Below, in pieces: positions 38,365-48,329 of a stretch of DNA of 64,000 nt (within the stretch, counting starts at the first letter, position 1; each line of letters opens with the position of its first letter). This DNA comes from Hyposmocoma kahamanoa (Eukaryota > Arthropoda > Insecta > Lepidoptera > Cosmopterigidae). Location: the NCBI RefSeq assembly GCF_003589595.1, contig NW_020653715.1, positions 1,510,982-1,574,981 on the forward strand, given 5' to 3'. The position numbers and the translations under genes were made by a program. Below the pieces are notes generated by a model. The model made no database searches, had not been told where the DNA came from, and saw only the letters and a program-made list of their open reading frames with translations.

Positions 38365-38605
38365 GTTTTATTGAAATCGGTTACCGGATAGAGCGCGAAA
38401 CCGGATCCATCCCCTAGTTTGCCACCCTTAGAGGTGGAATATTTTCTTCAAATTTAAATGGGACCAAGACAGAAGTACCCTCTTTCCAACAAAAAATAAA
38501 CATAAAAATCTGTTTACAATTGGTGGAGTAACCGCGTAACCTACACACAAAAAAATACAATACAGTCGAATTGAGAACCTCCTTTTTTTAAGTCGGTTAA
38601 CAAGT
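38365..38605. repeat. ACCGACTTC-type repeat
   Basis: TTTTATTGAAATCGGTTACC, GCGCGAAACCGGATCCATCC, CCTAGTTTGCCACCCTTAGA, GGTGGAATATTTTCTTCAAA, then a body ending TTGAGAACCTCC, TTTTTTTAAGTCGGTTAAC. It directly follows the S2 tail. A second AAGTCGGTTA block lies at 38763-38775. Confidence 0.6.
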
Positions 38606-39130
38606 GTTGTAGTCCTTATTAGAGACTGGAGTCTATACAATGAAACTAGACCTGTATTATAATTTACAGCGGATAAGGTCACCCCCGAAGCCTAGTCTTA
38701 AATCCACCGGAGTTATCACGTAACACAGATATAAAAAATTACGTCGAATTGTTAAAAAATTAAGTCGGTTAAAAAATTCCAACGTACTTATTTTATTAAT
38801 ATTCAGTATCTCGTTACAAATATGTAAACCTGCTAAAAATAGAACACCACTTGGACTTCATCGTAATCGGTTAACAGAAAGTGTGAACGCACGCAAGCAC
38901 CCGTCTTCTTTCGCCTCAAAAGCCATAACTCCAATATTTATGTCTTACTTTGCTCCTGTGAGGATTATGTTACATAAAGTCTTTGTTTACGACCGGGTTC
39001 GATTCTTGGTCGAAGCATCGTTTTTTGTGACCACCGGTTTGTATTAATTTATTGGTTTATCGTTAGCCGATATTGTTTTACCGACTTGAAAACAACTTGT
39101 CGAAAACTGTTTTTTTTTATTATCCTAAGT

Positions 39131-39322
39131 GATGGTACGAACTAATCGTACGCCTGATGGGAAGCGACACACCTGTCCATAACAGTTGCAGAGCCTCTGC
39201 GCCCATCACCCTGAGACATAAGTTGATGAGTCCCTTCCAATTTGGAGCGGAATGACGGCATAAATAGGTAACGTGGCAGTACTTCCCTGGACGAACTCTT
39301 ACACAAGGAGCTGTACTGTACT
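39131..39322 (-). mobile_element. G-family copy
   Basis: GTACGCCTGATGGGAAGCGA, CACACCTGTCCATAACAGTT, CCCATCACCCTGAGACATAA, GTGGCAGTACTTCCCTGGAC, ACACAAGGAGCTGTACTG in reversed order. Confidence 0.75.
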
Positions 39323-39539
39323 TAACCGCGGAGTGTGGCCGGGTGTGACATACCCACCTCTTACATTTTATGAGTGTATATTTCTCTTATTAGTTATTTA
39401 AACGTTTTGTTGTTTTGTGTAGCTGATGTTAAAGGGACACGGGAGGGGATAATGTCAAAATCGCAGTGTCGCGACAACCACCGCTCGAGTTAGACACTTG
39501 TCAACAATGCATCTTAAAAAATAATGCACAATGGATGAC

Positions 39540-39997
39540 ACCACCGGAAAAAATCGGTAATGATTGTGCTTTACAACTCAACGAAAGCTGTAGTGGATGT
39601 TGTCAATTAATTATATGATATCACGATACTTTATGGGTTGCTGAATATAGCTGCTCTTAACGCAAACAAAATTTTTCGTGAAAATCAAGGCAGGAACACC
39701 AAACGAATCGACTTTATCCGTAACTTAGGCTTGTCTTAGGTCATGAACACCTAAGATTGCGAAAAGATAAAATAAAATATTCCAACATCTATTCGTCAGA
39801 AAATCTCGTCCCAAATCAATGAATCTCCAGGTCCATTATTGCAAAATGCTCTTGGTCACTACATTAGGTGTAGAGATTGCTCAAGCAAGAAACGTAAAAC
39901 GAAATAAAAACAAAATTCGCATGTTCCACCTGTGGAAAAGCCATATGCATGGCATAGGAACAAGCAATTTTTCTTTTGCAAGAACTGCTTAGATTTG
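39540..39997 (+). pseudogene. piggyBac-like transposase C-terminal remnant
   Basis: LYNSTKAVVDVVN, a stop, then LYDITILYGLLNIAALNANK IFRENQ, KRIDFIRNLGLS match, from memory, the piggyBac segment with Y-N-x-T-K-x-x-V-D-x-x-D-Q followed by the L-N-I-A-x-x-N-A helix. Downstream, CRDCSSKKRKTK in one frame, C-S-T-C-G-K-A-I-C in another, and FFCKNCL in the first recall the Cys-rich zinc-binding C-terminal domain of piggyBac transposases. At least three stops and two frameshifts. The third catalytic Asp region is represented by the D of VVDVV; the first two catalytic Asp segments are absent. An S1 SINE begins right after its end. Confidence 0.6.
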
Positions 39998-40000
39998 CTA

Positions 40001-40216
40001 ACTGCCTCCGTAGCCGAACGGATACCATGCCGGACTGCCACGCAGAGGTCCCAGGTGCGATTCCCGGGCCGGGAGAAATAGTTGTATGGCCTACAATTAT
40101 TTCTCTCGTGAGTTTGGGTGTAATTTGTGGTTGTCTATGTGTGTGTCCATGGCACCCGCGACACAGGGTGTCCCTAGTGCGGGGCTATGTTGAGTGTGTG
40201 CGTTATTTATTTATTT
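40001..40216 (+). mobile_element. S1 tRNA-SINE, young subfamily
   Basis: Complete copy, almost identical to 23673-23895: ACTGCCTCCGTAGCCGAACG, GCAGAGGTCCCAGGTGCGAT (one change in the B box), GAAATAGTTGTATGGCCTAC, CGACACAGGGTGTCCC, TTATTTATTTATTT tail. Confidence 0.92.
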
Positions 40217-40679
40217 CAATTCAAGCTCCTAAGATGTTTCTAAAAATAGAATTAATTTTTTTAATTCTAGTTTAATTTTAGTTATAGATTTCATGTTTTG
40301 TAAGGTTTTGTAGATTGTAGATTTTTTATTAAAAAAACTGTCTTTTTTATTTCTTTTGTTGAATTTATAGAAATTTCAACGTTTTAAATTGAAAACATAA
40401 GTAATTTTTAATTTTCTATAATATAGAAAGTGTTACATTGCACAGAATTTTTATTTATAATAAATCATCGCATTGTAATTTACAATAAAACACATTTTAT
40501 CCAATGCTATCTGTTAGATACATAAAATTTAGAGTCAATATTGTATTCGGGTATGTCATACCCTACCACATAGTATTTGTAACATTTTGTTACCACACTC
40601 CCGCCGGGTTAATTCATTACGTTTTTTTTATTTATTTTTGTGTAAACTTTTAGATGACGTCATGATTCCGTCATCAATG
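40217..40679. other. No recognised feature
   Basis: AT-rich; nothing to support. Confidence 0.35.
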
Positions 40680-40806
40680 TACAGGTTCTTAGCCATGTTT
40701 TCACCGTTAGCAAGTGGCATTGCTACTAAACATGTACAAGTGCCGCCATGGGGATTCAAACCGTCAAACTCTCAAATGAGAAGCTACTATATTCCCGTTG
40801 TTCTAT
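40680..40806 (-). mobile_element. Possible tRNA-like SINE remnant
   Basis: On the minus strand TAGTAGCTTCTCATTTGAGA is followed by GACGGTTTGAATCCCCATGG, an arrangement like A and B boxes about 35 bp apart. No further family member identified. Confidence 0.25.
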
Positions 40807-40814
40807 GATCTTTA

Positions 40815-41200
40815 AAAGAAAATAGTCATTGTCGCCCATGGACATCTGCAACACTATATGAATTGCGTTTTTGAAGAACCCCATGTTATAGCGCAAAGGA
40901 AATATTTCAGGAGAAAGATCATTACACATCTCGCAGGTTCGAAGAATGTCAGGCACTTATGATGTCGGGATGGACTCTACTCCCTTGGCAGAAGGTGCGA
41001 TATTGGAAACGAGACGGTAGAACACACTCAGAGAGCTGACATCTCGTCGTAAACCAAGGGACTCCAAACCGTCTGTGAGTTTGGAATCATCGACAATACG
41101 AACAGCCCTACGTTGGAGGAAGTCAAGTGGATCAATCTGGTATTTGGGAGCTTCAGTCCAAGGATGCGAGCAATACTACAAGGGGCCATACTTGTGCTTT
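40815..41200 (-). pseudogene. Jockey-like LINE reverse transcriptase C-terminal remnant
   Basis: Minus strand, across shifts: PKYQIDPLDFLQRRAVRIVD, DSKLTDGLESLGLRRDVSSL, SVFYRL..., and later YNMGFFKNAIHIVLQ, the pattern Y-Q-x-D-x-L-x-x-x-Q-R-R-A-x-R-I-V-x-D ... L-x-L-R-R-D-x-x-S-L-S-V-F-Y-R shared with the 21.7 and 63-kb fragments but from a different subfamily. It is followed head-to-head by a plus-strand member at 41.21 kb. Confidence 0.65.
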
Positions 41201-41209
41201 TTATTAATG

Positions 41210-41460
41210 TGTAAATTTGCAAAAACTTGGCGCTAAATTCGATTTGCCAGAAGCGTTTCGGTTCCACATTTATATGGTAAACGACTATGAAGTGGATTTC
41301 CATGCCTGCAGATTCACTCCCTGAACGGTATAACTTGAACCTTTTCAAAGTGAATAGGCATTAATTAGGTGTGCATGCTTCATCGACGACCTTATCGTGA
41401 CTTTGCATCAGGAGAGATGGAAGTCAAATGAGTCCTTATTTATTTTATAAAAAACTGCGA
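41210..41460 (+). pseudogene. Jockey-like LINE 3' end
   Basis: CCAGAAGCGTTTCGGTTCCA, CTATGAAGTGGATTTCCATG, CCTGCAGATTCACTCCC, ACTTGAACCTTTTCAAAGTG, AATAGGCATTAATTAGGTGT and ATCAGGAGAGATGG, ending in TTTATTTTATAAAAAA. Same segment as 27.73-27.90 kb. Confidence 0.6.
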
Positions 41461-42175
41461 AAAGATTAGGTGCTTTTATTTAGTAACAAACAACTGTATA
41501 GCAACATTCTCAAACTATATTTTATAATAACCCAAACAGCAATAAAAACAATTAACCTATCAAAACCAAAGCAGATCTCGTATTACAAGTCACGAGTCCG
41601 TATTTCTTAAACAAACGACCAAGCAACACATCAGGGCTACTGCCTACGATATCCGACCATAAATGACCACGAATATGGCCACAAAAAACGGCCATAACTT
41701 CTTTGAAAAGATAAACACCAATTATGGTCAAAGCGGCGTTTCCAAAAATCTGTGCTTTATTTTTTATATCTTTCATCAAAATTTTGTCGTCGTGTTTGAT
41801 TCTTATCAACATATACCACTTCACTTCGACAAATATGTTATTTAATTGTGTCGACTTTATTACGAAAGTCATAAAGAACTTTACTAAAGTTTTGATTAGG
41901 TTTTACAGTGTAAATACAGACGTGGTTTTGGTATAAAACTCGTCAGTCACGAAGTGAATCGTTTACTGTTTACATTTTATTATTATGAGCTTTTGTATTT
42001 TTGTTCCAATAACTGGACCGTCTTTCTTCTTATATAGTTCATTGTAAAACCTTTTAGAAAGTACGAGAACAATACAACGATTGTTTAGAATATTGACGTA
42101 TGTCAAAAACAGGAAATTCTTCAGGAAAATATTAAAAAAAAAACTGAATCGTATTTAGTAATTAGGTCAATGTTA
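41461..42175. other. No recognised feature
   Basis: Two 100-codon minus-strand frames (41028-41348 is part of the LINE; 41552-41872 is not). The latter has no recognisable pattern. Confidence 0.3.
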
Positions 42176-42177
42176 AT

Positions 42178-42518
42178 GTATGGGTGTGAAACAACACAAT
42201 AGTGGCGGAAAGGAAGATATTGCGAAAGATTTTGGAAAAATCAAAGAACAATTTGGGAACTGGAGGGCCGCATAATCGGAAAAATAAAATGTGCTCGATT
42301 TCGCTGGCTACGACATGTGGAAAGAATGGGAGAGGATCGAGCTGCCAAAAGAGCGTATTTGTGACAGCATACGGGTAATCGTCCAGTGGGCGGTCCAAGA
42401 CATAGCTGGAAGAAAAACGTAGCCAAAGACCTAAAGGAATTGACTGTGTTCGAATGGTCAGAATTGGCACAAGACTACTTTGGTGTCCGAGGTCAAGATC
42501 CACTTCGAACCGCTGAGC
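42178..42518 (+). pseudogene. Non-LTR reverse transcriptase C-terminal remnant
   Basis: LMYGCETTQ (the L-x-Y-G-x-E-T-W motif), KCARFRWLRHVERMGEDRAA KRAYL, then PVGGPRHSWKKNVAKDLKEL, FEWSELAQDYFGVRGQDPL. The order R-W-x-G-H-V-x-R-M ... G-R-P-x-x-R-W-x-D-x-V-x-x-D-L ... A-x-D is typical of insect LINE ORF2 C termini. Two stops. The same final segment is found at 53.11-53.79 kb, split by a MITE. Confidence 0.65.
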
Positions 42519-42520
42519 GA

Positions 42521-42690
42521 CCTTGCAGCAGTCACCTTGAGAAGTAAGTTGACAAGTCCCATGTGCTTGTAAGTTTACCACCAAGGATGGTGGTAAACTT
42601 ACAATTAATTAAAACTTAAATTTTTCCAAATTAAATCGTCAGAAATATGTAAGGCGGCAGTACTTCCCTGGACGAACTCTACTGCTTCTA
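42521..42690 (-). mobile_element. G-family copy with a hairpin insertion
   Basis: CTTGCAGCAGTCACCTTGAG, AAGTAAGTTGACAAGTCCCA, GTGCTTGTAAGTTTACCACC (normally ...GTAATTTCACCAGC), then foreign sequence and GGCGGCAGTACTTCCCTGGA, CGAACTCTACTGCTTC. A perfect 15-bp hairpin (42568-42582 with 42589-42603, loop AAGGAT) starts at the TGTAA(G/T)TTTACCACC block. Confidence 0.65.
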
Positions 42691-43136
42691 AGCTTCAATA
42701 CCTAAGCTTCAAGTAATACATCTAATACATAATATTACGTGAAAGGTAAAGGGCCCTTAGAGCGTTTGTGCACTACGTCCGATTCGTGTCAGTTCTGAAT
42801 CCGAGAAAAGACGGTCCGAAATGTCACTGGTGCCCGAAGTGTCATTTTATCTGTAGGTATCCAAGCGAATATCGTATTTTCTCGGATTGGAATCGGACTT
42901 AGTGCACAAGCGACATCGGAAGTGGGTTTGAGTTTTCTAGATTAGTATAGTCTGGGATTCGGAATAAATACCAATCGGATGGAGTGCGCAGTCAGACTAA
43001 GTCCATATTTTGGAATTTAGATGTTTCTACAAACATTGTAAGAGACATCAATTCATATCGTCGTTTGTTTTTAACTCAAGATTGATTTTAAATGCCTAAT
43101 CAAGAGCCTCATTTTCTGTAGAAATCATTTGCATTA

Positions 43137-44017
43137 GGGTAAAACAGGGATAGATGCCGCAGTGGGATAGGTGCCTCGTTTTCAAAAAACCTAACTTCCC
43201 CAAACCGCAACAAAGAATAATTAGTTTAAATAAGGAGTATAGGCACCACTCATCAAAGTTCCTGCAGGGCTTCGTGTGGAATAGACGCGTTTGGCTTGTG
43301 CATGCGTTTATTTCAAAATTTCAGACGCAAGTATTTACTGTGGCATAACTTTGAAGTTATGATAAATTCTGGTTCATTAACTGCTCACCTAGTTGTCAAT
43401 AATCGCTCTTTTGTATATAGCTTAGTTATATAATAAAAGGGCATCTATCCATATCGAATAGAATAGTCGTCTCGATTTTTCGTGGTGTAGGTGCGCTTAG
43501 GGGCAAAGGACAAGACAAGAAAGTTAGGAAAAGAAAATAAAAAAATACATTATTTTAGTGAAAAAGTAATTAAAAGTCCCAAAAAGACAAATTATTCACA
43601 GTTCTAACAGCGAACATTTTTGTATAGAATGTTTTGATAGCTACAAAAAACGAAGTGAAGTAGGTATAAACTTTAAATATTTATATTAAAGATGTAATAT
43701 GTACATATATACAATATATTAAAGACTACAAATAAAACATTTTATTATGAATTTTACTATTTTATTCTAAATCTATCCTTATTAGTATTTTCATTGTGTG
43801 GAGTCTATCCATATAGGTAAGCATCTATCCTCAAAAAAATAGGTTTGCAAAAAGTCAATTTCTTCAAAATCAGTAAATGGTAGATGAATAAAATCAAGTA
43901 TTAATGTAATGTAAAAGATTAAACTACAACTGTCCATAGGAATTGTTCATGGTAAACTAATAATTTTTAAATTAAGAGGCTCTTTGAAAAAGAGGGGCAT
44001 CTATCCCGGTTTTACCC
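43137..44017. mobile_element. TA-flanked non-autonomous DNA transposon, copy 2
   Basis: 881 bp, inverted relative to 14390-15261: GGGTAAAACAGGGATAGATG at the left, CATCTATCCCGGTTTTACCC at the right, TA on both sides (43135-43136, 44018-44019). The first 180 bp encode the 52-codon stretch beginning MPQWDRCLVFKKPNFPK, shared with copy 1. After about 43312 the two copies differ until TAATCGCTCTTTTGTATATA. The insertion lies only four bases from a coding-like segment. Confidence 0.78.
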
Positions 44018-44019
44018 TA

Positions 44020-44149
44020 ATATGACAACTCCTCGAGTTGAGGAGGACAAAGGTGAGAACAGCAAACTGTACTCCACGGTCAAGGAAGTCAGAAGACGCC
44101 ACACTGTCTTACGTCGCCTACGTCACCTCGCCTCCAACAACACAAATAT
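44020..44149 (+). CDS. Candidate host exon beside the transposon (unrecognised)
   Basis: From 44022 the frame reads MTTPRVEEDKGENSKLYSTV, KEVRRRHTVLRRLRHLASNN, TN and then AT|GTGAGT at 44150, a strong splice donor. Codons are GC3-rich (CTG TAC TCC ACG GTC AAG GAA GTC; CGC CTC GCC TCC AAC AAC), unlike the surroundings. Left of the transposon, TCATTTTCTGTAG|AAATCATTTGCAT could be the acceptor. If the transposon is removed, the frame runs I-I-C-I-N-M-T-T-P from that AG. So either a coding exon was hit by the transposon, or the ATG just right of it starts a first coding exon. The product is basic, helical and cytosolic-looking; family unknown. Confidence 0.4.
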
Positions 44150-44159
44150 GTGAGTACCT

Positions 44160-44530
44160 CGAATATATCAGATGTTTATCAGAACGGGTAACATAATGGG
44201 TTTAGAACTTTTGCGGTACATTCATTGCAGTTACATTAACGCGACAACTCCCCAAGGGTGCTCATGGTGTCGAAAATCAAAAATCCATTCTGTTATCCTT
44301 TCTGATATATTCATACTCATACAACACCACCTCTGAAATTATGCAATAATTAAAAATAAAAGGCCAAAAACAAAATAGGTGAACCAGCATGGCCTACGTT
44401 CTTTAACTTACTGGGGACTTGAACCTAGTAGTGGAATTTATGGTTGTTTGATGATGACTCAATATTCAGAAGCAACCATTCTCCCACTGACTTAACACCT
44501 CTCGTATTTATGACTATTTCTAAAAAAAAT
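44160..44530. other. No recognised feature
   Basis: AT-rich; would be intron if the preceding segment is an exon. Confidence 0.35.
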
Positions 44531-44532
44531 TT

Positions 44533-44826
44533 GGTAGCAGTAGAGCTCCTTGTGAATGAGTTCGTCCAGGGAAGAACTGCCACCTTATCTATTTCTGCCG
44601 CCAAGCAGTAATGTGAGCATTACTGCGTTCCGGTTTTGAAAGGCAAGGATTGCTGCACATGGGACTTGTTAACTTATGTCTCAGGATGACGGGCGCAGTG
44701 GCAGTGCCCCTCAGGTCTTTGCTATTTAAAGTTCTGAGTTGCACTGCAAATTATTATCGACAGGTGTGTCGCTTACCATCAGGCGCACGATTTGTTCGTC
44801 CGGCCGCTTGATATTATAAAAAAATA
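44533..44826 (+). mobile_element. G-family copy, full length
   Basis: One of the best copies: GGTAGCAGTAGAGCTCCTTG, GTTCGTCCAGGGAAGAACTG, CTGCCGCCAAGCAGTAATGT, GCATTACTGCGTTCCGGTTT, GACTTGTTAACTTATGTCTC, GACGGGCGCAGTGGCAGTGC, GTGTCGCTTACCATCAGGCG, TTGATATTATAAAAAAA. Confidence 0.88.
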
Positions 44827-44829
44827 TTG

Positions 44830-45345
44830 TTGCATCTGACTAAAGTTTTCTTCGTGTAAGTTTTTTTGTCGCGTTTTTAACGAAACGAAGTAACGTGTCC
44901 GGCTTTTTGCATGTCTCCTGTTCAAGGCTAAATAAATAAATAACACACAAGTGTCGTTTTCAGATAACTTCCAAAAATGTGTCCCATTCAATAACTTTTA
45001 TCTTATTACATAAATGCTAAGCATTATTTATTTAATACGATTGCTTGCTTACTTAGTCTGTGTTACACATAAAAAGACTACTTTACTAAATCACAGTAAT
45101 TTAAAAAAAATTAAAAAGTGGGCAATTTCTCATTCATGGGAGCCGGTTCCACGTCGCCCTAATTTTAAGAAAAGAAGAAAAAAAATTTTACACTCGTGGA
45201 AATAGCAATATTTCTCATCAAGGATAAACTTTAATAACTTACACGTCGAATACATGCCGTAACTTTGCAATTTATTATAAACAAACATGTTTTCTTGGGA
45301 ATACAAAATGTGTTTAAATTTTTCTTATCATTAGTGTCACTTCAA
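44830..45345. other. No recognised feature
   Basis: AT-rich; nothing supported. Confidence 0.35.
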
Positions 45346-45351
45346 CTAAAA

Positions 45352-45392
45352 GTCCATGCAATGCAAGTCCATGCAAGTCAATGCAACTAAAA
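45352..45392 (+). repeat. Short tandem array AAGTCCATGCA
   Basis: Three imperfect units: AAAGTCCATGCAATGC, AAGTCCATGC, AAGTCAATGCAAC. Confidence 0.6.
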
Positions 45393-45792
45393 ATCCAATA
45401 GCAAAAGTTCATGCCGCATCACCTTCACCCTTCGCACACGTATAGAAGAGGCTCCTGTCGGATTGGAGTGTACACAGTGAAGTAACCTGTGCATCTCCGT
45501 TTTAGCAAAAAATCGACTTAAATACCGATTTCAGCGCTAGTGACTAAATCGTTCTCATTCATGTAAAGCAATCTATCTAAATGAGTATTAAGTAATAGTT
45601 TTATAAACTTTATTGTACATCATTTAGACAAAGGGAACTTTAATATCCATACACTTTTATAACGGTCCAGCATATTTTACACACTTGATCATTCAAAATG
45701 TATCCAAATATCATTATTGTCGCTTTCATTCTTGTCTACTTTTAAGTGAAATAGCTACTTTAAGCCAAACATTTACTTGAATTATAACAATT

Positions 45793-45912
45793 AGATGGTG
45801 ATAGTGGTGATAATGATGGTGATGGTGGTGATGATGGCGATGATTGTGATGATGATGTGAATGGTAATGATGCTGATGATAATGGTGATCATGATGATAA
45901 TATTCATGTTGG
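45793..45912. repeat. GAT/GGT trinucleotide microsatellite
   Basis: Imperfect (GATGGT, GATGAT)n over about 115 bp. The minus strand reads as a histidine-rich frame (…YHHHDHHYHQHHYHS…), a by-product of the ATG/ATC repeat rather than a gene. Confidence 0.9.
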
Positions 45913-46286
45913 TAATAATGATATATTGATGTACAATAAAGTTTATATGACATTAATAAAATACTTATTTAGATTTATTTATTAATTACATATAGATAGA
46001 TAGATGGTCTTACACGCATGAGAAAGATTTTGATACAAGAAGTTATATTAAAATATTTGTTACGTGTTAAATGTTGTTAAATGTTCTTTTGTGAACAATA
46101 AAACGTGTGTTGTAATAATAATTTCTCATTACTGTACCGTCTTTCTCATTTATGTTTATGAGAAAATCATTCGTGTTACTGCAATCTCATTAGTGTGAAC
46201 TAAAATATCGTTTTTTGTTGTATTTAACTTAAATATTTCTTTGATTTTATAATTATTGACATTGCTTGAACTTATTTGTACGTTTA

Positions 46287-46402
46287 CTATGGAAATAGAC
46301 AACAACAATTTGCACCCAATATTAGGCCATACAAATATTTCCCCCGGCTTGGGAATCGAACTCGGGACCTCTGCGTGATAGTCCGTCCGGCCACAGAGGC
46401 AG
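46287..46402 (-). mobile_element. S1 tRNA-SINE, truncated
   Basis: CTATGGAAATAGACAACAAC, AATTTGCACCCAA, GGCCATACAAATATTTCCCC, CGGCTTGGGAATCGAACTCG (B box kept), GTCCGTCCGGCCACAGAGGC. The 3' (left) part beyond CCATGG is missing. Confidence 0.8.
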
Positions 46403-47150
46403 TAGTTTCATTTCCATTGTATAATAATTGCGAAAGGTAGTAATGTTACACAGCTATCAGGTGTACTCTGATCATTCTCGGAATAGTTCACTACCTAATT
46501 TCCAAGGCGATCTTTATTATTTAAGTATTACATTTTTTTATCGTGCTATTATATAATATTCGAGTACTGTACCGTGAAATGTTATTTAATAATTACATGA
46601 TAATATAATTGAATATTTAAGTAATAAAAATTCCGACGAAAATTAGGTACTGAACACTAGTCCGAGAATGACCGACGCCTTCACGAAACTTCTTAACTTC
46701 ACGAAAGTTACGGGCAAGGCGTCACACACAGGCGGCACAGAGTTAACTAACTAGATATTTCCAGTAACCAATTAACGATACGCATATTTCTGTTGAAATT
46801 TATTGCGTTCCACGTAGAGAAGATAAATCGACGAAAATAATTGTCATTCACATAATATTACAAGGAAAATATTTTTGTATTGTTTGTCTGTGGATTTCAG
46901 AACGTAATATCATAATTTTTGATTTTTTTTTATTTCATTCAAAAGGTTTAAAAGAAAACTTATCGCAGTGTCTCGCTAAAGTTTGTTGGTGAAGTAACTT
47001 CACAAAACTATAGAACATGTAATACATTTATCAAAAACCAGTGTAGGCTTTAGCTAAATTGCCATAGTTTCAAGGAGTATACTTTTAATTTTTTCTTTAA
47101 AGTGATTTCACATAACAATTCAGCCTCTCAAATAACCTCAGTACAGAGTA
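46403..47150. other. No recognised feature
   Basis: AT-rich; a short hairpin-like pair GACGCCTT / AAGGCGTC (46675-46724). Confidence 0.35.
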
Positions 47151-47154
47151 CTAA

Positions 47155-47492
47155 AAAAACCGACCTCCAAAGTCATACATCTCCTAGTTTGCCACCCTTA
47201 GAGGTGGAATATTTTCTTAATAACTGTAATAACGCGCACATACTTATAGCTATGGAAACCTTGTATCGCAGTTGCCATGGACACACACATAGACAACCAG
47301 AAATTATACTCAAACTCACGAGAGAAATAAATGTAGGCCATTCAAATATTTCTCCCGGCACGGGCATCGATCCCTGGACCTCCGGCATTGTAACCGTTCG
47401 GCTACGGAGGCAAATTAGTTCTTCACATTTAAATGGGACCAGTACTGAAGTACCCTCCTTCGAACAAAAAAGGATCATCAAAACATTCGTCA
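47155..47492. repeat. ACCGACTTC-type repeat split by an S1 SINE
   Basis: 47155-47219 (AAACCGACCTCCAAAG, CTCCTAGTTTGCCACCCTTA, GAGGTGGAATATTTTCTTAA) and 47417-47492 (TTCTTCACATTTAAATGGGA, CCAGTACTGAAGTACCCTCC) are continuous in the 38.4-kb copy. The SINE lies between, with TTCTT on both sides as a likely target duplication. Confidence 0.7.
47221..47413 (-). mobile_element. S1 tRNA-SINE nested in the repeat
   Basis: TAATAACGCGCACATACTTA tail side, TCGCAGTTGCCATGGACACA, ACTCACGAGAGAAATAAATG, CCCGGCACGGGCATCGATCC, GTAACCGTTCGGCTACGGAG GCAAA. A short deletion lies between the B box and the GGCAT block. Confidence 0.85.
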
Positions 47493-48325
47493 CTTTTTGA
47501 ACTGCAAATTTGAACGCTATGTAACTGACACGAGGTACGATTTTCAATACAAAATTGTACAGTTTGTAAAACTGAATACGCTTATGAAATAGCATCTTAG
47601 GAAACATGCAGATGTATTTATTAATAAACAATTTTTTAATTAATATTTTTCATTTTTATTTTTTCTACACAATTATTTGTATTATATTTGACAAATAAAT
47701 TAACTAAACAATCAAAGCAACAAGCGTTTAGTAGTCGCATAGGTTTGTTTTAACCTCGACTCATAGTGTCCTTTAAATAAGCTACTTAAATCTCAATCTA
47801 AGAGTTAAAATTAGAATTCCTTTTAAGTAAACTGTTTGGTCACTACTTGGACAAGATCCAATACCCCTACTATGACGTTCGTTTAAAAATTTTGAGAATT
47901 GAGTGAGTTTGGGATCACGGTCATCAAAGTTACAAATAAAACATGGTCTTGAAATACATCTTATATAAACCCACCATCAACATCAAGTGCTTATAAACCA
48001 GATGTATGCGACACTTTATCTGGGGTTTTCCGGTATTTAGTAAAAAGTACTACAGTAAAAGTACTACTAGTATTTATGTAAAAAGCACTAGACTGAGTAA
48101 ATAAAATCTACTATAGGCAGTACTTTCCATGTCCAAGAGACATTGTGAAGAGAGCCACATGTCAGCTCCTGACAAAGAACCTTGACCGTTTTGTCTAGAG
48201 TGTCACAAAAAATAAAAAGAGACATATATATTTTCGTTTATTTATTTACTTAGTTCAGGTCACATCACCCATGTAATATATACCTTAAGAACTAATATAC
48301 ATACAATATAATAAAACACTATATC
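47493..48325. other. No recognised feature
   Basis: AT-rich; nothing to support. Confidence 0.35.
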
Positions 48326-48329
48326 TAAC

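Noticed and set aside
45726..45953. Histidine-rich minus-strand frame
   Set aside because: Produced by the trinucleotide array; no flanking gene structure.
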